This document shows positions 6,924 through 14,316 of a stretch of DNA of 32,014 bases, in pieces; the stretch's first letter is position 1, and every line of letters begins with the position of its first letter. The position numbers and the translations under genes are program-made. Source of the stretch: CAYLXX01 sp964484325 (GTDB lineage: Bacteria; Patescibacteriota; Microgenomatia; UBA1406; GWC2-37-13); contig CAZAEE010000012.1 in assembly GCA_964484325.1 (NCBI GenBank), positions 1 through 32,014 of the forward strand, read 5' to 3'. The notes under the pieces are model-generated. The model ran no database searches and was not told the origin of the DNA. It saw only the letters and a program-made list of their open reading frames with translations.

Positions 6924-8372
6924 TTAAATTACATACTTAAAGGCAAGCGTTGCGATCTGCCAGCCCATATAGTCGGGATTAATTGGTGTACGCGCTCGAA
7001 CAAAATCACCTTGACTGGCAGCCTCAGCCACTCCATTTTCTTTAAAAAATACTGCTAGAACTGCCGCAGCGATCTCTGGACGTGAAACAAGGTTAGGATT
7101 TTGAACAAGCTCATCACCAAGACCAAGTCGATGACTCATAGCCAAATAATTTCTCAGATGAGTAAGCTGAATGAATCCACGACCATAAAAATCAGTCCCG
7201 CCTTCGTAACCAAGTCGGCGGGCACTTTTTGGGCCCTTAAACTCAGAAATTGGTTCAAATGTGCCGGCTGTCTCGTGCTCTATCGTCGCCAGCGCATAAG
7301 CCAAAACATTGGTATTTAAAATCCCTTCTTTTTCCAGAGCTTGAGCAATAATAGGCACATTATTTCTGGCAGCCGCTTTTGCGCCATTGGGGACGCCGTC
7401 AATCAGTTGATTAATCGTATCCTGATCTAGGGGAGTCTTAAGCGTATTTGATGAAGCAAAAAAAGTGTATTTTGATTTATTGAAATCAGGTTTGTATATC
7501 GGGTAATTTTCGCCATTCCCGTACCACGCCCGCTCAAGGACTAACTTTTCTGAGGGAATTTTCTCTGAAAAACTTTCCAGTACGGTAGAAACTTTTTTAA
7601 AATAATCACGAGCATTTCCTCCATATTCAGGTACAGTGACTTTACCATCCTGAAGTTCGGGTACCGGAAAGTCATAGGCTTCGATGAAAATCTCATCTGC
7701 GAACGAGGCAATCTGTGGTAAATCATAGACTGACTCATTTAGTGCTTGAGGATAACTGGTAACTGTAACAATACTTCCGGGTATTTGACGATGAACTTGA
7801 TCTGTCAGTTTTTTAACAAAAGCGGTATATTTTGCGCGGTAATATTGACTCATTTCTCCATGAAGCTCAAAGTCAAGATTGATACCAGAAGCACCTGTTT
7901 CATCAACTTTTGCCAGTGCCTGTTGCATAAAAGTAAATTGGGCTGACGGATTGTCAAGAATCCGTTTAATCGTTGGTTTATCAGTCTGGGAAAAAGTAAT
8001 CAATGCTTGAATATGCTGCGCACGTGCTCGTTGAAATAAATCCAGGACTTTATCACTTGTTAAAAGCTCGTATCCAGTAACATCATCCATCAAGGTACCA
8101 TCATCATTGACCGGTACATCAAAGTGAGAAATCGCGGCAATGCCGTTTAAATCAACTTGATCGATGTAGTTGTACGCCCAACCGGGCTCAAAACTAAATA
8201 ACTTATATTTAGAAAGAGGTGAATATGTTTTTTTATTATGAAAAAGTGAGTTTGTCAAAGGTGAAAGAATTTTTTGAAAATTAAACTGCTGCAAAATAAA
8301 AGTGAAAATAAGCCAACCCCAACAAACCCCGAAAATGATTGCTGCAGCATAATGATTGTTTTTTTTTGGCAT
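6924..8372 (-). CDS. Membrane-anchored GH18-like plus GH19-like glycosidase fusion
   Basis: The 482-residue protein has one anchor helix at about 8-28. Residues about 55-290 form a GH18-type barrel: ALITFSQT, then S162-G163-I-N-L-D167-F-E169, which matches the DGxDxDxE strand and retains the likely catalytic E169, though the first Asp is Ser and the second is Asn. Residues about 313-482 look like a GH19/chitinase-like lysozyme domain: ATIEHETAGTFEP with likely catalytic E367, then YGRGFIQLTHLRNY (396-409). Both domains act on beta-1,4-linked amino sugars, so either chitin or peptidoglycan could be the substrate. Linkage to a D,D-carboxypeptidase and the membrane anchor favour peptidoglycan remodelling. 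The start is the only ATG before the anchor. The roughly 95-base leader carries a hairpin. Confidence 0.85.
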   Translation of the reverse strand: MPKKNNHYAAAIIFGVCWGWLIFTFILQQFNFQKILSPLTNSLFHNKKTYSPLSKYKLFSFEPGWAYNYIDQVDLNGIAAISHFDVPVNDDGTLMDDVTGYELLTSDKVLDLFQRARAQHIQALITFSQTDKPTIKRILDNPSAQFTFMQQALAKVDETGASGINLDFELHGEMSQYYRAKYTAFVKKLTDQVHRQIPGSIVTVTSYPQALNESVYDLPQIASFADEIFIEAYDFPVPELQDGKVTVPEYGGNARDYFKKVSTVLESFSEKIPSEKLVLERAWYGNGENYPIYKPDFNKSKYTFFASSNTLKTPLDQDTINQLIDGVPNGAKAAARNNVPIIAQALEKEGILNTNVLAYALATIEHETAGTFEPISEFKGPKSARRLGYEGGTDFYGRGFIQLTHLRNYLAMSHRLGLGDELVQNPNLVSRPEIAAAVLAVFFKENGVAEAASQGDFVRARTPINPDYMGWQIATLAFKYVI

Positions 8373-8408
8373 AAATTGGGAAAATTGATAGCGGGGAACG
8401 TTCTGTCT

Positions 8409-8442
8409 CTCAAATCTTTCTTGGTGCCGAAAGGTATTTGAG
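8409..8442 (-). promoter_or_regulatory. Hairpin in the leader of the GH18-GH19 mRNA
   Basis: In the minus-strand transcript, CTCAAAT pairs with ATTTGAG and, inside a two-base bulge, CTTTC pairs with GAAAG around an 8-base loop (GGCACCAA). That is 12 paired bases in a 34-base element, roughly 37 bases before the start codon. No U-run follows, so it is not a standard terminator. It could affect mRNA stability, translation or regulator binding. It does not match a riboswitch I can name. Confidence 0.5.
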
Positions 8443-8467
8443 TGAGGTAATATGTGAGATACGTTTA

Positions 8468-8496
8468 ACTATAGCAGAACCGTAAAAGTATGTCAA
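8468..8496 (-). promoter_or_regulatory. Consensus promoter TTGACA-17-TGC-TATAGT for the cell-wall operon
   Basis: On the minus strand TTGACA (8491-8496), exactly 17 bases and TATAGT (8468-8473) with an extended TGC are found. Transcription would begin near 8461, leaving a leader of about 90 bases before the GH18-GH19 start at 8372. Confidence 0.75.
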
Positions 8497-8572
8497 ATTT
8501 CAGCAAGAAAATGGTAAGAGTTACGTAAGAGAATATGCCTTTAGCATGCTATAAAGCACCAATTGTAAGAAA

Positions 8573-8591
8573 TTACATATTTCCTATGTAA
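8573..8591. promoter_or_regulatory. Palindrome TTACATA-TTTCC-TATGTAA, possible operator
   Basis: A perfect 7-base inverted repeat with a 5-base centre lies 22 bases upstream of the -35 box of the Nudix gene, in the 280-base divergent gap 8373-8652. Another short palindrome, TTACGTAA (8521-8528), lies in the same gap. Position suggests a regulator site; no protein can be assigned. Confidence 0.35.
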
Positions 8592-8613
8592 AAATAATCG
8601 TAAACAACGATAA

Positions 8614-8642
8614 TTGACAGACCTCTATAAAACAAAGATAAT
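8614..8642 (+). promoter_or_regulatory. Promoter TTGACA-17-GATAAT for the Nudix gene
   Basis: TTGACA at 8614-8619 and GATAAT at 8637-8642 are 17 bases apart. The ATG follows ten bases later and no Shine-Dalgarno is present, so the mRNA has almost no leader. Confidence 0.7.
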
Positions 8643-8652
8643 ATAGAATCTT

Positions 8653-9105
8653 ATGGATAAAAAATGGGTTATTGTCAATGTGGCAGGCGCAATTTATAAA
8701 CAAGATAAATGGCTCATGATCGAACGAAGCTTGAACGAAGATCATGCACCAGGTAGAGTATCACTCGTTGGCGGCAAAGTTGACGAGCGACCCGATCATG
8801 AAGTTCCCTATCTTCTTGAGCAAACGCTGAAGCGTGAAATACAGGAAGAAGTCGGGATCGAAGTCGAAGACCGCATAGAATATTTAACAAATACTTATTT
8901 CATTTCCGATCATGGTAACCCGGTGATCAACGTCGTATTTTTATGCAAATATAAAAGTGGTGAACCGACTCTTCATAACACTGATGAAGTCGGCGAAATT
9001 CTCTGGATGACGCTTGATGAGATCCTCCATCATCCAAAAACGATCACTCAGATCAAAGAGATCATGAAAAAAGCAGTCGAAAAACGGGTTGAATCATTCA
9101 TATAA
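8653..9105 (+). CDS. Nudix hydrolase
   Basis: The 150-residue soluble protein has the core of a Nudix box, KREIQEEVGIEV at about 73-84 (RExxEExG), preceded by SLVGGKVDE. Between the glycine pair and the RE motif there is an insertion (about 48-68), so the box departs from the strict G-x5-E-x7-RE spacing. The metal-binding REIQEEVG part is intact. Such enzymes cleave nucleoside diphosphates linked to another group, using Mg; the substrate cannot be read from sequence. The ATG is set by the promoter only ten bases upstream. The gene stands alone and converges with the cupredoxin gene after 8 bases. Confidence 0.85.
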   Translation: MDKKWVIVNVAGAIYKQDKWLMIERSLNEDHAPGRVSLVGGKVDERPDHEVPYLLEQTLKREIQEEVGIEVEDRIEYLTNTYFISDHGNPVINVVFLCKYKSGEPTLHNTDEVGEILWMTLDEILHHPKTITQIKEIMKKAVEKRVESFI

Positions 9106-9113
9106 ACATTCTT

Positions 9114-9536
9114 TTACTTCACTATTACTGTCGCTTTCATATTTGGGTGTATTGAACAATGATATGAGATTGTACCTGCTTTATCAAATTTGACTGTTTT
9201 GGACTCACCAGGCTGCATTATTCCTGCATCGAATGAACTATCGTCCGCTGTTGCTGAATGAGGTATCGTATCATTATTAGTCCAGATAATCGAATCGCCT
9301 ACTTTGACGGTTATTGAAGCCGGTGAAAAAGCAAAGTTTTTGATCTCAACTTTAGTACCGCCTGTCATTTCTTCAGTTGTCGCACTCGTTGGACTACCTG
9401 CATTTTGGTCAGTACTTGTACCAGTAGTGGCTGGTGGTGGTGGGACTTCTGGTGCTGATTTTTTGTTTTGCGCACTAAAGAGAAAAATACCACCCAGAAT
9501 TAAAATGACGACAATAATCAAAACTGCATTTCTTAT
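9114..9536 (-). CDS. Membrane-anchored cupredoxin (plastocyanin/azurin-like), apparent ATA start
   Basis: After one N-terminal hydrophobic helix (AVLIIVVILILGG) and a Pro/Thr/Ser/Ala-rich linker, a domain of about 80 residues carries type-1 copper ligands. Counting from the ATA start these are H93 (TIPHSATA), C127, H130 and M133 (YHCSIHPNM). It should bind copper and carry electrons or buffer copper outside the membrane. The frame reaches up to a GTG at 9545, but that GTG is inside a perfect Shine-Dalgarno, AGGAGGTGA. Two other secreted-protein genes here place ATG five bases after the same sequence; here that position (9534-9536) is ATA. That start gives 140 residues with the anchor right at the N-terminus. 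The gene diverges from csoR. It lacks its own CsoR-type box. Confidence 0.85.
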   Translation of the reverse strand: MRNAVLIIVVILILGGIFLFSAQNKKSAPEVPPPPATTGTSTDQNAGSPTSATTEEMTGGTKVEIKNFAFSPASITVKVGDSIIWTNNDTIPHSATADDSSFDAGIMQPGESKTVKFDKAGTISYHCSIHPNMKATVIVK

Positions 9537-9585
9537 ATAAATCACCTCCTTTCTGCTATATCAAATAATAATCTTTTCTCACTAA

Positions 9586-9601
9586 TTGTCAAGATTGACA
9601 A
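9586..9601. promoter_or_regulatory. Palindrome TTGTCAA-GA-TTGACAA between cupredoxin gene and csoR
   Basis: This perfect 7-base inverted repeat contains a TTGACA on each strand. On the minus strand TTGACA (9587-9592) with TATTAT 16 bases further could drive the cupredoxin gene. The second plus-strand TTGACA for csoR follows at 9610. The site could be two overlapping -35 elements or an operator coordinating both directions. Confidence 0.45.
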
Positions 9602-9609
9602 CAATGCTC

Positions 9610-9639
9610 TTGACAGATTAGATTAATCGGTGATACAAT
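9610..9639 (+). promoter_or_regulatory. Promoter of the csoR-copA operon
   Basis: TTGACA (9610-9615) and TACAAT (9634-9639) are separated by 18 bases. The copper-box palindrome starts at the end of the -10 element, so a bound repressor would block transcription. The leader to the csoR ATG at 9677 is about 30 bases. Confidence 0.7.
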
Positions 9640-9658
9640 ATCCCTATAGGGGGGATAT
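9638..9658. promoter_or_regulatory. CsoR-type copper operator
   Basis: ATATCCC (9638-9644) and GGGATAT (9652-9658) form a perfect inverted repeat around TATAGGG. A C-run/G-run palindrome with AT-rich flanks is the known CsoR binding pattern. It overlaps the -10 box and start point of the operon that begins with csoR itself, as expected for copper-relieved autoregulation. Confidence 0.8.
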
Positions 9659-9676
9659 AAATTATTTCGTTTTTTT

Positions 9677-9949
9677 ATGTTTAAACCTCACTCCACCAAA
9701 GATCGTATTGAACACCGCCTGAAAATATCACTTGGTCATTTGAGAAAAGTTGTCAATATGGTTGAGACTGACGAATACTGCATTGATACTCTACACCAGA
9801 TTCAAGCCGTCCAGGAAGCGTTAAAAAATGCCGGTAATCTCATACTTGAAAATCACTTGAAAACGTGTGCATCAGATGCGATAAAAAAAGGTCAGTCTAG
9901 TGAAGCAATTGATGAGATTATGAAAGTTCTTGATAAAAAACCCGTATGA
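9677..9949 (+). CDS. csoR: Copper-sensing repressor, CsoR/RcnR family
   Basis: The 90-residue, mostly helical protein has the family N-terminus (RIEHRLKISLGHLRKVVNMVE) and the metal ligands C35 (DEYC), H60 and C64 (ENHLKTC). This Cys-His-Cys set is the Cu(I) set of CsoR rather than the nickel set of RcnR. The apo-protein would bind the palindrome 19 bases upstream of its start and let go when Cu(I) binds. Its stop overlaps the copA start by four bases (ATGA), so translation is coupled. Confidence 0.9.
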   Translation: MFKPHSTKDRIEHRLKISLGHLRKVVNMVETDEYCIDTLHQIQAVQEALKNAGNLILENHLKTCASDAIKKGQSSEAIDEIMKVLDKKPV

Positions 9950-12234
9950 GTGTTGTTACAGAAACCTTCACAGTGAAAGGTATGCACTGTGCCAGTTGTA
10001 GTCATTTGATAAAAAATCGCTTAAGCCGACTACTTGGAGTTAAAAACTGTGTGGTTAATTATGCAACTGATAAAGCAAAAATCAGTTATGACAACAATGA
10101 AACAAACCTTGATACTTTTAATGACGAAATCACTAAAATAGGTTATAGTTTAAAAGACAATCATCACGAAACAATGGCTCAGTCTCATCATGGCATGGAT
10201 CATTCAGAGCATTTAGGGCTTAATCAAACAAAACAGGAGAAGCTGCAAGAACTTGAAAAAGAAAAAAAACTAGCTCTCATTGGTCTCTCAATGGCACTTG
10301 TTATCTTCATTTCAATGATTTGGCAAATTGGATCCGAATTACTGAATATTTTTCCTAAATTCCCTTTACCAGAGAGTATTTTTAACACAGTCACTTTTAT
10401 TCTTGCCACTATCTCAATATTTTATGTCGGTCAACCTTTTATTAAAGGTGTCATCACTTTTATACGATATAGAGCGGCCAATATGGATACACTTGTTGGC
10501 ATCGGGACTTTAACTGCTTATGTATATAGTTCAATGATATTTTTATTTCCCGTGATTAGAGAATTTTTAAAAATAACTAACTCATTATACTTTGATGTCG
10601 TCATCGTCGTTATCGGATTCGTTAAACTTGGTAAATATCTCGAAGCCCGTTCGAAGTTGAAAACCGGCGAGGCAATTGAAAAACTTCTTAATTTACAAGC
10701 AAAAACTGCCATTGTTCTCAAAAACGGCAAGGAAGTTGAAGTCCCTTTGAATGAAGTGCAGGTACATGACGTAATCGTTGTGAAACCAGGAACTAAAATA
10801 CCTGTTGATGGAGTGATTCTGGATGGTGCATCATCGGTTGATGAGTCAATGATCACTGGCGAACCGCTGCCGTCAGACAAAAAAATCGGTGATACTGTCG
10901 TCGGCTCAACTATCAATAACCAAGGACACTTTACGTTTAAAGCTACCAAAGTCGGCTCAGACACCTTACTTGCCCATATTATTCACATGGTTGAAGAGGC
11001 TCAAAATTCACAGGCGCCGATTCAAGGATTGGCTGACAGAGTATCGGCAGTTTTTACTCCAGTAGTATTGGTTATTGCAGTCATAACTCTAATCATCTGG
11101 ATTATTATTGCTTCTCCATTTCTCGGACTCCAGAGCGCGATTTCATTTGGTTTTATTAGTTTTGTCAGCATTTTGGTAATCGCATGCCCGTGTGCCTTGG
11201 GATTGGCGACTCCAACTGCACTCATAGTTGGCATTGGACGAGGTGCTGAACATGGAATTTTAATTAAAAATGCCGAAAGTTTGGAACGGCTCAAAAAAGT
11301 TACTGCAGTGGTAATGGACAAAACTGGTACTATCACAACGGGAAAACCGCATGTGACTGATATCTTTGTGCTTGACCAGCATATTGATGAAAAAAAACTG
11401 CTTCAAATAGCAGCCAGTGTTGAAAAAAAATCAGAGCATCCTTTAGCTCGAGCAATTGTTGAAGCGGCTGAAAAAAAACATCTGAATATACTGAAATCCG
11501 AAAACTTTATAGCTATTGAAGGGGTCGGTGTACAAGCAATTATAAATAATCAAACTGTTTTTATACATAAACCAAGTGAAAAAGATTTACCGCACTCACA
11601 AAAACTTCGATCACAAGGTAAGAGCATTATGGTTATCGAGTCTGACAAAAAAGTTATCGGAATAATTGCAATTAGTGATACTGTAAAAGAGGGAGCCGCA
11701 GACGCAGTTACTTCTTTACAAAAACTTGGTATTTCAATAACCCTTGTAACAGGAGACCACTCTGAAGCAGCAGACTATATCGCCAAACAAGTTGGCATAA
11801 AAGATGTTATCAGTGATGTTTTGCCTCAAAAAAAAGCTCACATAATTCAAAAAATGCAGCAAGAAGGTAAAAATGTCGCTATGGTCGGCGATGGTATTAA
11901 TGATGCACCTGCTCTTTCCCAGGCTGATGTGGGAATAGCTCTCGCAACCGGCACCGATGTTGCGATTGAGTCTGCCGATATCGTACTTCTTCATGGAGAT
12001 ATTAAAAAAATTGCTCAAGCAATCATAATCTCCCAGGCAACAGTACGCACAATTAAACAAAATCTTTTCTGGGCATTTATCTATAACATTGTCGGAATTC
12101 CTATTGCTGCGGGACTCTTATATCCATTTTTGGGAGTGTTATTAAATCCCATGATTGCAGGACTGGCTATGGCAGGCAGTAGTGTATCGGTCGTGGCAAA
12201 TTCATTACGGCTACGCCGATCAAAAATCTTATAA
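9946..12234 (+). CDS. copA: Copper-exporting P1B-type ATPase
   Basis: The 762-residue pump has one N-terminal heavy-metal domain, with C15-x-x-C18 in KGMHCASCSH, then a Met/His-rich segment (about 76-95, NHHETMAQSHHGMDHSEH). Eight membrane helices follow in the usual pattern. The translocation motif is C414-P-C416, phosphorylation is at D458 (DKTGT), TGE is at about 305 and the hinge reads GDGIND. Together these define a Cu(I)/Ag(I) exporter. The Met/His-rich stretch is a common extra metal-binding region. It is second in the operon, between csoR and a second heavy-metal-domain gene that begins four bases after its stop. Confidence 0.95.
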   Translation: MSVVTETFTVKGMHCASCSHLIKNRLSRLLGVKNCVVNYATDKAKISYDNNETNLDTFNDEITKIGYSLKDNHHETMAQSHHGMDHSEHLGLNQTKQEKLQELEKEKKLALIGLSMALVIFISMIWQIGSELLNIFPKFPLPESIFNTVTFILATISIFYVGQPFIKGVITFIRYRAANMDTLVGIGTLTAYVYSSMIFLFPVIREFLKITNSLYFDVVIVVIGFVKLGKYLEARSKLKTGEAIEKLLNLQAKTAIVLKNGKEVEVPLNEVQVHDVIVVKPGTKIPVDGVILDGASSVDESMITGEPLPSDKKIGDTVVGSTINNQGHFTFKATKVGSDTLLAHIIHMVEEAQNSQAPIQGLADRVSAVFTPVVLVIAVITLIIWIIIASPFLGLQSAISFGFISFVSILVIACPCALGLATPTALIVGIGRGAEHGILIKNAESLERLKKVTAVVMDKTGTITTGKPHVTDIFVLDQHIDEKKLLQIAASVEKKSEHPLARAIVEAAEKKHLNILKSENFIAIEGVGVQAIINNQTVFIHKPSEKDLPHSQKLRSQGKSIMVIESDKKVIGIIAISDTVKEGAADAVTSLQKLGISITLVTGDHSEAADYIAKQVGIKDVISDVLPQKKAHIIQKMQQEGKNVAMVGDGINDAPALSQADVGIALATGTDVAIESADIVLLHGDIKKIAQAIIISQATVRTIKQNLFWAFIYNIVGIPIAAGLLYPFLGVLLNPMIAGLAMAGSSVSVVANSLRLRRSKIL

Positions 12235-12238
12235 TTTT

Positions 12239-13555
12239 ATGAAAAGAAACACTGTTTATATTGAAGGAATGCATTGTGCATCATGTAATGTCCTTATCGA
12301 GGACACGTTTTCAAAGGCAAAAAATATTCAAAGTGTGAAAGCCAATTTCGTTAAGAAACAAGCAGAGATCTGTTATACAGGTATCCTTGATAAAAATGAC
12401 TTAAACAAAAAAATTAAACAATACGGTTATCAAATCGTTGATAAACCTGTAGTTGGCGACCCATTCTGGGCACGTTTAGTAGAAATCAGTACTTTAGCCG
12501 GAATTGTATTTATCCTCTATTTTTTTGCTCAAGAACTTCATATTATTCCTGAGTTCAATACTTCAGTTGGGTCAACACTCACATTCGTATCAGTTTTTTT
12601 ATTGGGTATTGTTGCCTCAACTTCAACCTGCATGGCCACCTCGGGAGCTCTCTTTATGGCTACAATTGGCAAGCATCGTACAACTTCATCATCATTAATA
12701 AGTAACCTCTTCCCTGCTATTAGTTTCAATGCCGGAAGAATTTTATCTTATGGTCTATTTGGATTTATCATTGGCACTATCGGTAATACAATCATAAGAA
12801 ATGTTTTTTTCAGTACGTTTATGACAGTTTTTATAACAGTAGGAATGATAGTAATCGGTCTTTCGTTAACCGGTTTAGTATCTTTTTCTCCTCTGACTGA
12901 AAACAGTATGATTAAAAGTATATTTCAGTCACTTGAAAGAAAATTTATCAAGAATCCGAAAAAAACGGCTTTTCTTCTTGGAGCGATCACCTATCTTCTT
13001 CCTTGCGGATTTACTCAATCTGTACAACTCTACGCTTTAGGTCTCGCTCATCCTATCCAAAGTGCTTTAGTAATGATGACATTTGCATTGGGTACTACGC
13101 CTCTACTTATGGCTCTGGCGTTTACCAACTCTTTCAGAAATTTTTCATTTTATCCTTACTTTCAGAAAATCATCGGTATTATCATACTTGCCATCGGCAT
13201 CAACTATGCACTGAATACTTTGAGTTTGCACGGATTAAAAATTACCATAGCACAACCCTCAGGACAACTTTCATCGGCAAAAATGCAAAATGGCTATCAG
13301 ATCGCGGAAATGTCTGTCAATAACCGAGGATATAACCCAAATACGTTTGTTGTTAAGAAAGATATTCCTGTGAAGTGGGTAGTAAATGGTGAAAGTGTTT
13401 TTGGCTGTCAGGCATTTTTGACGGCACCACAAATGAAGGTTAATGCGATGCTAAAATTAGGTAAAAATATTTTTACATTTACTCCGACTGAAACAGGCAC
13501 GCTTCCTTTTTCATGTAGTATGGGAATGTATCGTGGTCAGTTCACTGTTATCTGA
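12239..13555 (+). CDS. Fusion: heavy-metal domain + SafE/CcdA-like membrane domain + cupredoxin
   Basis: From the ATG at 12239 the product has 438 residues. A longer frame to 12155 would overlap copA and adds no domain. Residues 1-70 are a heavy-metal domain with C13-x-x-C16 (EGMHCASCN). About 80-335 are six or so membrane helices of the TauE/SafE-UreH/CcdA type, with STCMATSGAL and LPCGFTQSV, each carrying an intramembrane Cys. About 345-438 are a cupredoxin-like domain with candidate Cu ligands in VFGCQAF and FSCSMGMYRG. The plausible job is to receive Cu(I) from CopA or the cytoplasm and move copper or electrons to the outer cupredoxin domain. This domain order is known in copper loci of other bacteria. 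Its end converges with the ABC permease gene. Confidence 0.88.
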   Translation: MKRNTVYIEGMHCASCNVLIEDTFSKAKNIQSVKANFVKKQAEICYTGILDKNDLNKKIKQYGYQIVDKPVVGDPFWARLVEISTLAGIVFILYFFAQELHIIPEFNTSVGSTLTFVSVFLLGIVASTSTCMATSGALFMATIGKHRTTSSSLISNLFPAISFNAGRILSYGLFGFIIGTIGNTIIRNVFFSTFMTVFITVGMIVIGLSLTGLVSFSPLTENSMIKSIFQSLERKFIKNPKKTAFLLGAITYLLPCGFTQSVQLYALGLAHPIQSALVMMTFALGTTPLLMALAFTNSFRNFSFYPYFQKIIGIIILAIGINYALNTLSLHGLKITIAQPSGQLSSAKMQNGYQIAEMSVNNRGYNPNTFVVKKDIPVKWVVNGESVFGCQAFLTAPQMKVNAMLKLGKNIFTFTPTETGTLPFSCSMGMYRGQFTVI

Positions 13556-13568
13556 CAATCTGTAACAT

Positions 13569-14315
13569 TTACACCTGAATTTTTGAGAAAAAATAGCTAC
13601 CAATACCCAAAATGATTGCGGTTAACACGCTGAGCACCGCAAGATCGGTGGATAAACTAAAATGTGACGAATGAATCAGCGTATTTCGTAAACTATCCAC
13701 GCCATATGTTAACGGATTAATGAAGGTAATTATTTGTAAAAATCCTGGCAGTCCAGTGAGAGGGAATAATGCACCTGATAAGAAAAAAAGCGGCATCACT
13801 AAAAAGTTCATGATAAGCTGAAATCCCTGAAAATCTTCAAGAAATGTCGCGATCGTTGTACCAAGAGCTGTAAATAAAAGCGCGATCAAAAACATAGAAA
13901 CACAAAACAGGGGCAATGCTGCGATGCTATAAGGACGAAATCCAATAACCAGTGTCAGAAAAAACACAATCACTCCTTGAATGGTGGCAATAGTCGCACC
14001 ACCAAGTGTTCGACCAATCATAATGTTCATTCTTGAAACCGGCGCTACCAATGTCTCTTTTAAAAAACCAAACTGCCTATCCCAAATCAACTCAATTCCA
14101 GAAAAAATGGCCGTAAACAATATGCCTTGAGCAATTACCCCAGGCGCCAGAAAATCGATGTAGTTACCACCGCCTGCTCGTTTGAATACAGGACCTAGTC
14201 CAAAACCAAGTGCCACAAGAAATAGTACCGGCTGACCAAGGGAACCAACGATACGCGATTTTGAACGCAAATATCGCTTCAGTTGTCGCAACCAAAGAAC
14301 ATAAATCGCTTCCAT
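13569..14315 (-). CDS. ABC-2 type transporter permease (DrrB-like)
   Basis: The 248-residue protein has six hydrophobic segments. It shows ABC-2 family features: LRQLKRYLRSKSRIVGSLGQPVLFL near the start, GIELIWDRQFGFLKETLVAPVSR in the first cytoplasmic region, and FFLSGALFPLTGLPGFLQ with INPLTYGVDSLRN near the end. The closest described type is the DrrAB drug or lipid exporter. The ATG lies one base after the stop of the ABC ATPase, so the two are translated together. It is the last gene of the long minus-strand operon and converges with the copper operon; no clear terminator is visible in the 13-base gap. Confidence 0.9.
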   Translation of the reverse strand: MEAIYVLWLRQLKRYLRSKSRIVGSLGQPVLFLVALGFGLGPVFKRAGGGNYIDFLAPGVIAQGILFTAIFSGIELIWDRQFGFLKETLVAPVSRMNIMIGRTLGGATIATIQGVIVFFLTLVIGFRPYSIAALPLFCVSMFLIALLFTALGTTIATFLEDFQGFQLIMNFLVMPLFFLSGALFPLTGLPGFLQIITFINPLTYGVDSLRNTLIHSSHFSLSTDLAVLSVLTAIILGIGSYFFSKIQV

Positions 14316-14316
14316 A

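Noticed and set aside
8409..8442. Leader hairpin considered as a c-di-AMP (ydaO-type) or other known riboswitch, or as a terminator.
   Set aside because: The conserved riboswitch core sequences are not seen, the element is too small, and no U-run follows the stem.
10518..10964. Open antisense frame of 148 codons inside copA.
   Set aside because: It has no promoter or ribosome site, no recognisable protein features, and lies wholly within a well-conserved ATPase. It is a shadow of the real coding strand.
12155..12238. N-terminal extension of the heavy-metal/SafE/cupredoxin protein into copA.
   Set aside because: The extra 28 residues are translated from copA in another frame and add no domain. 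The ATG at 12239 starts directly before the heavy-metal domain and four bases after the copA stop.
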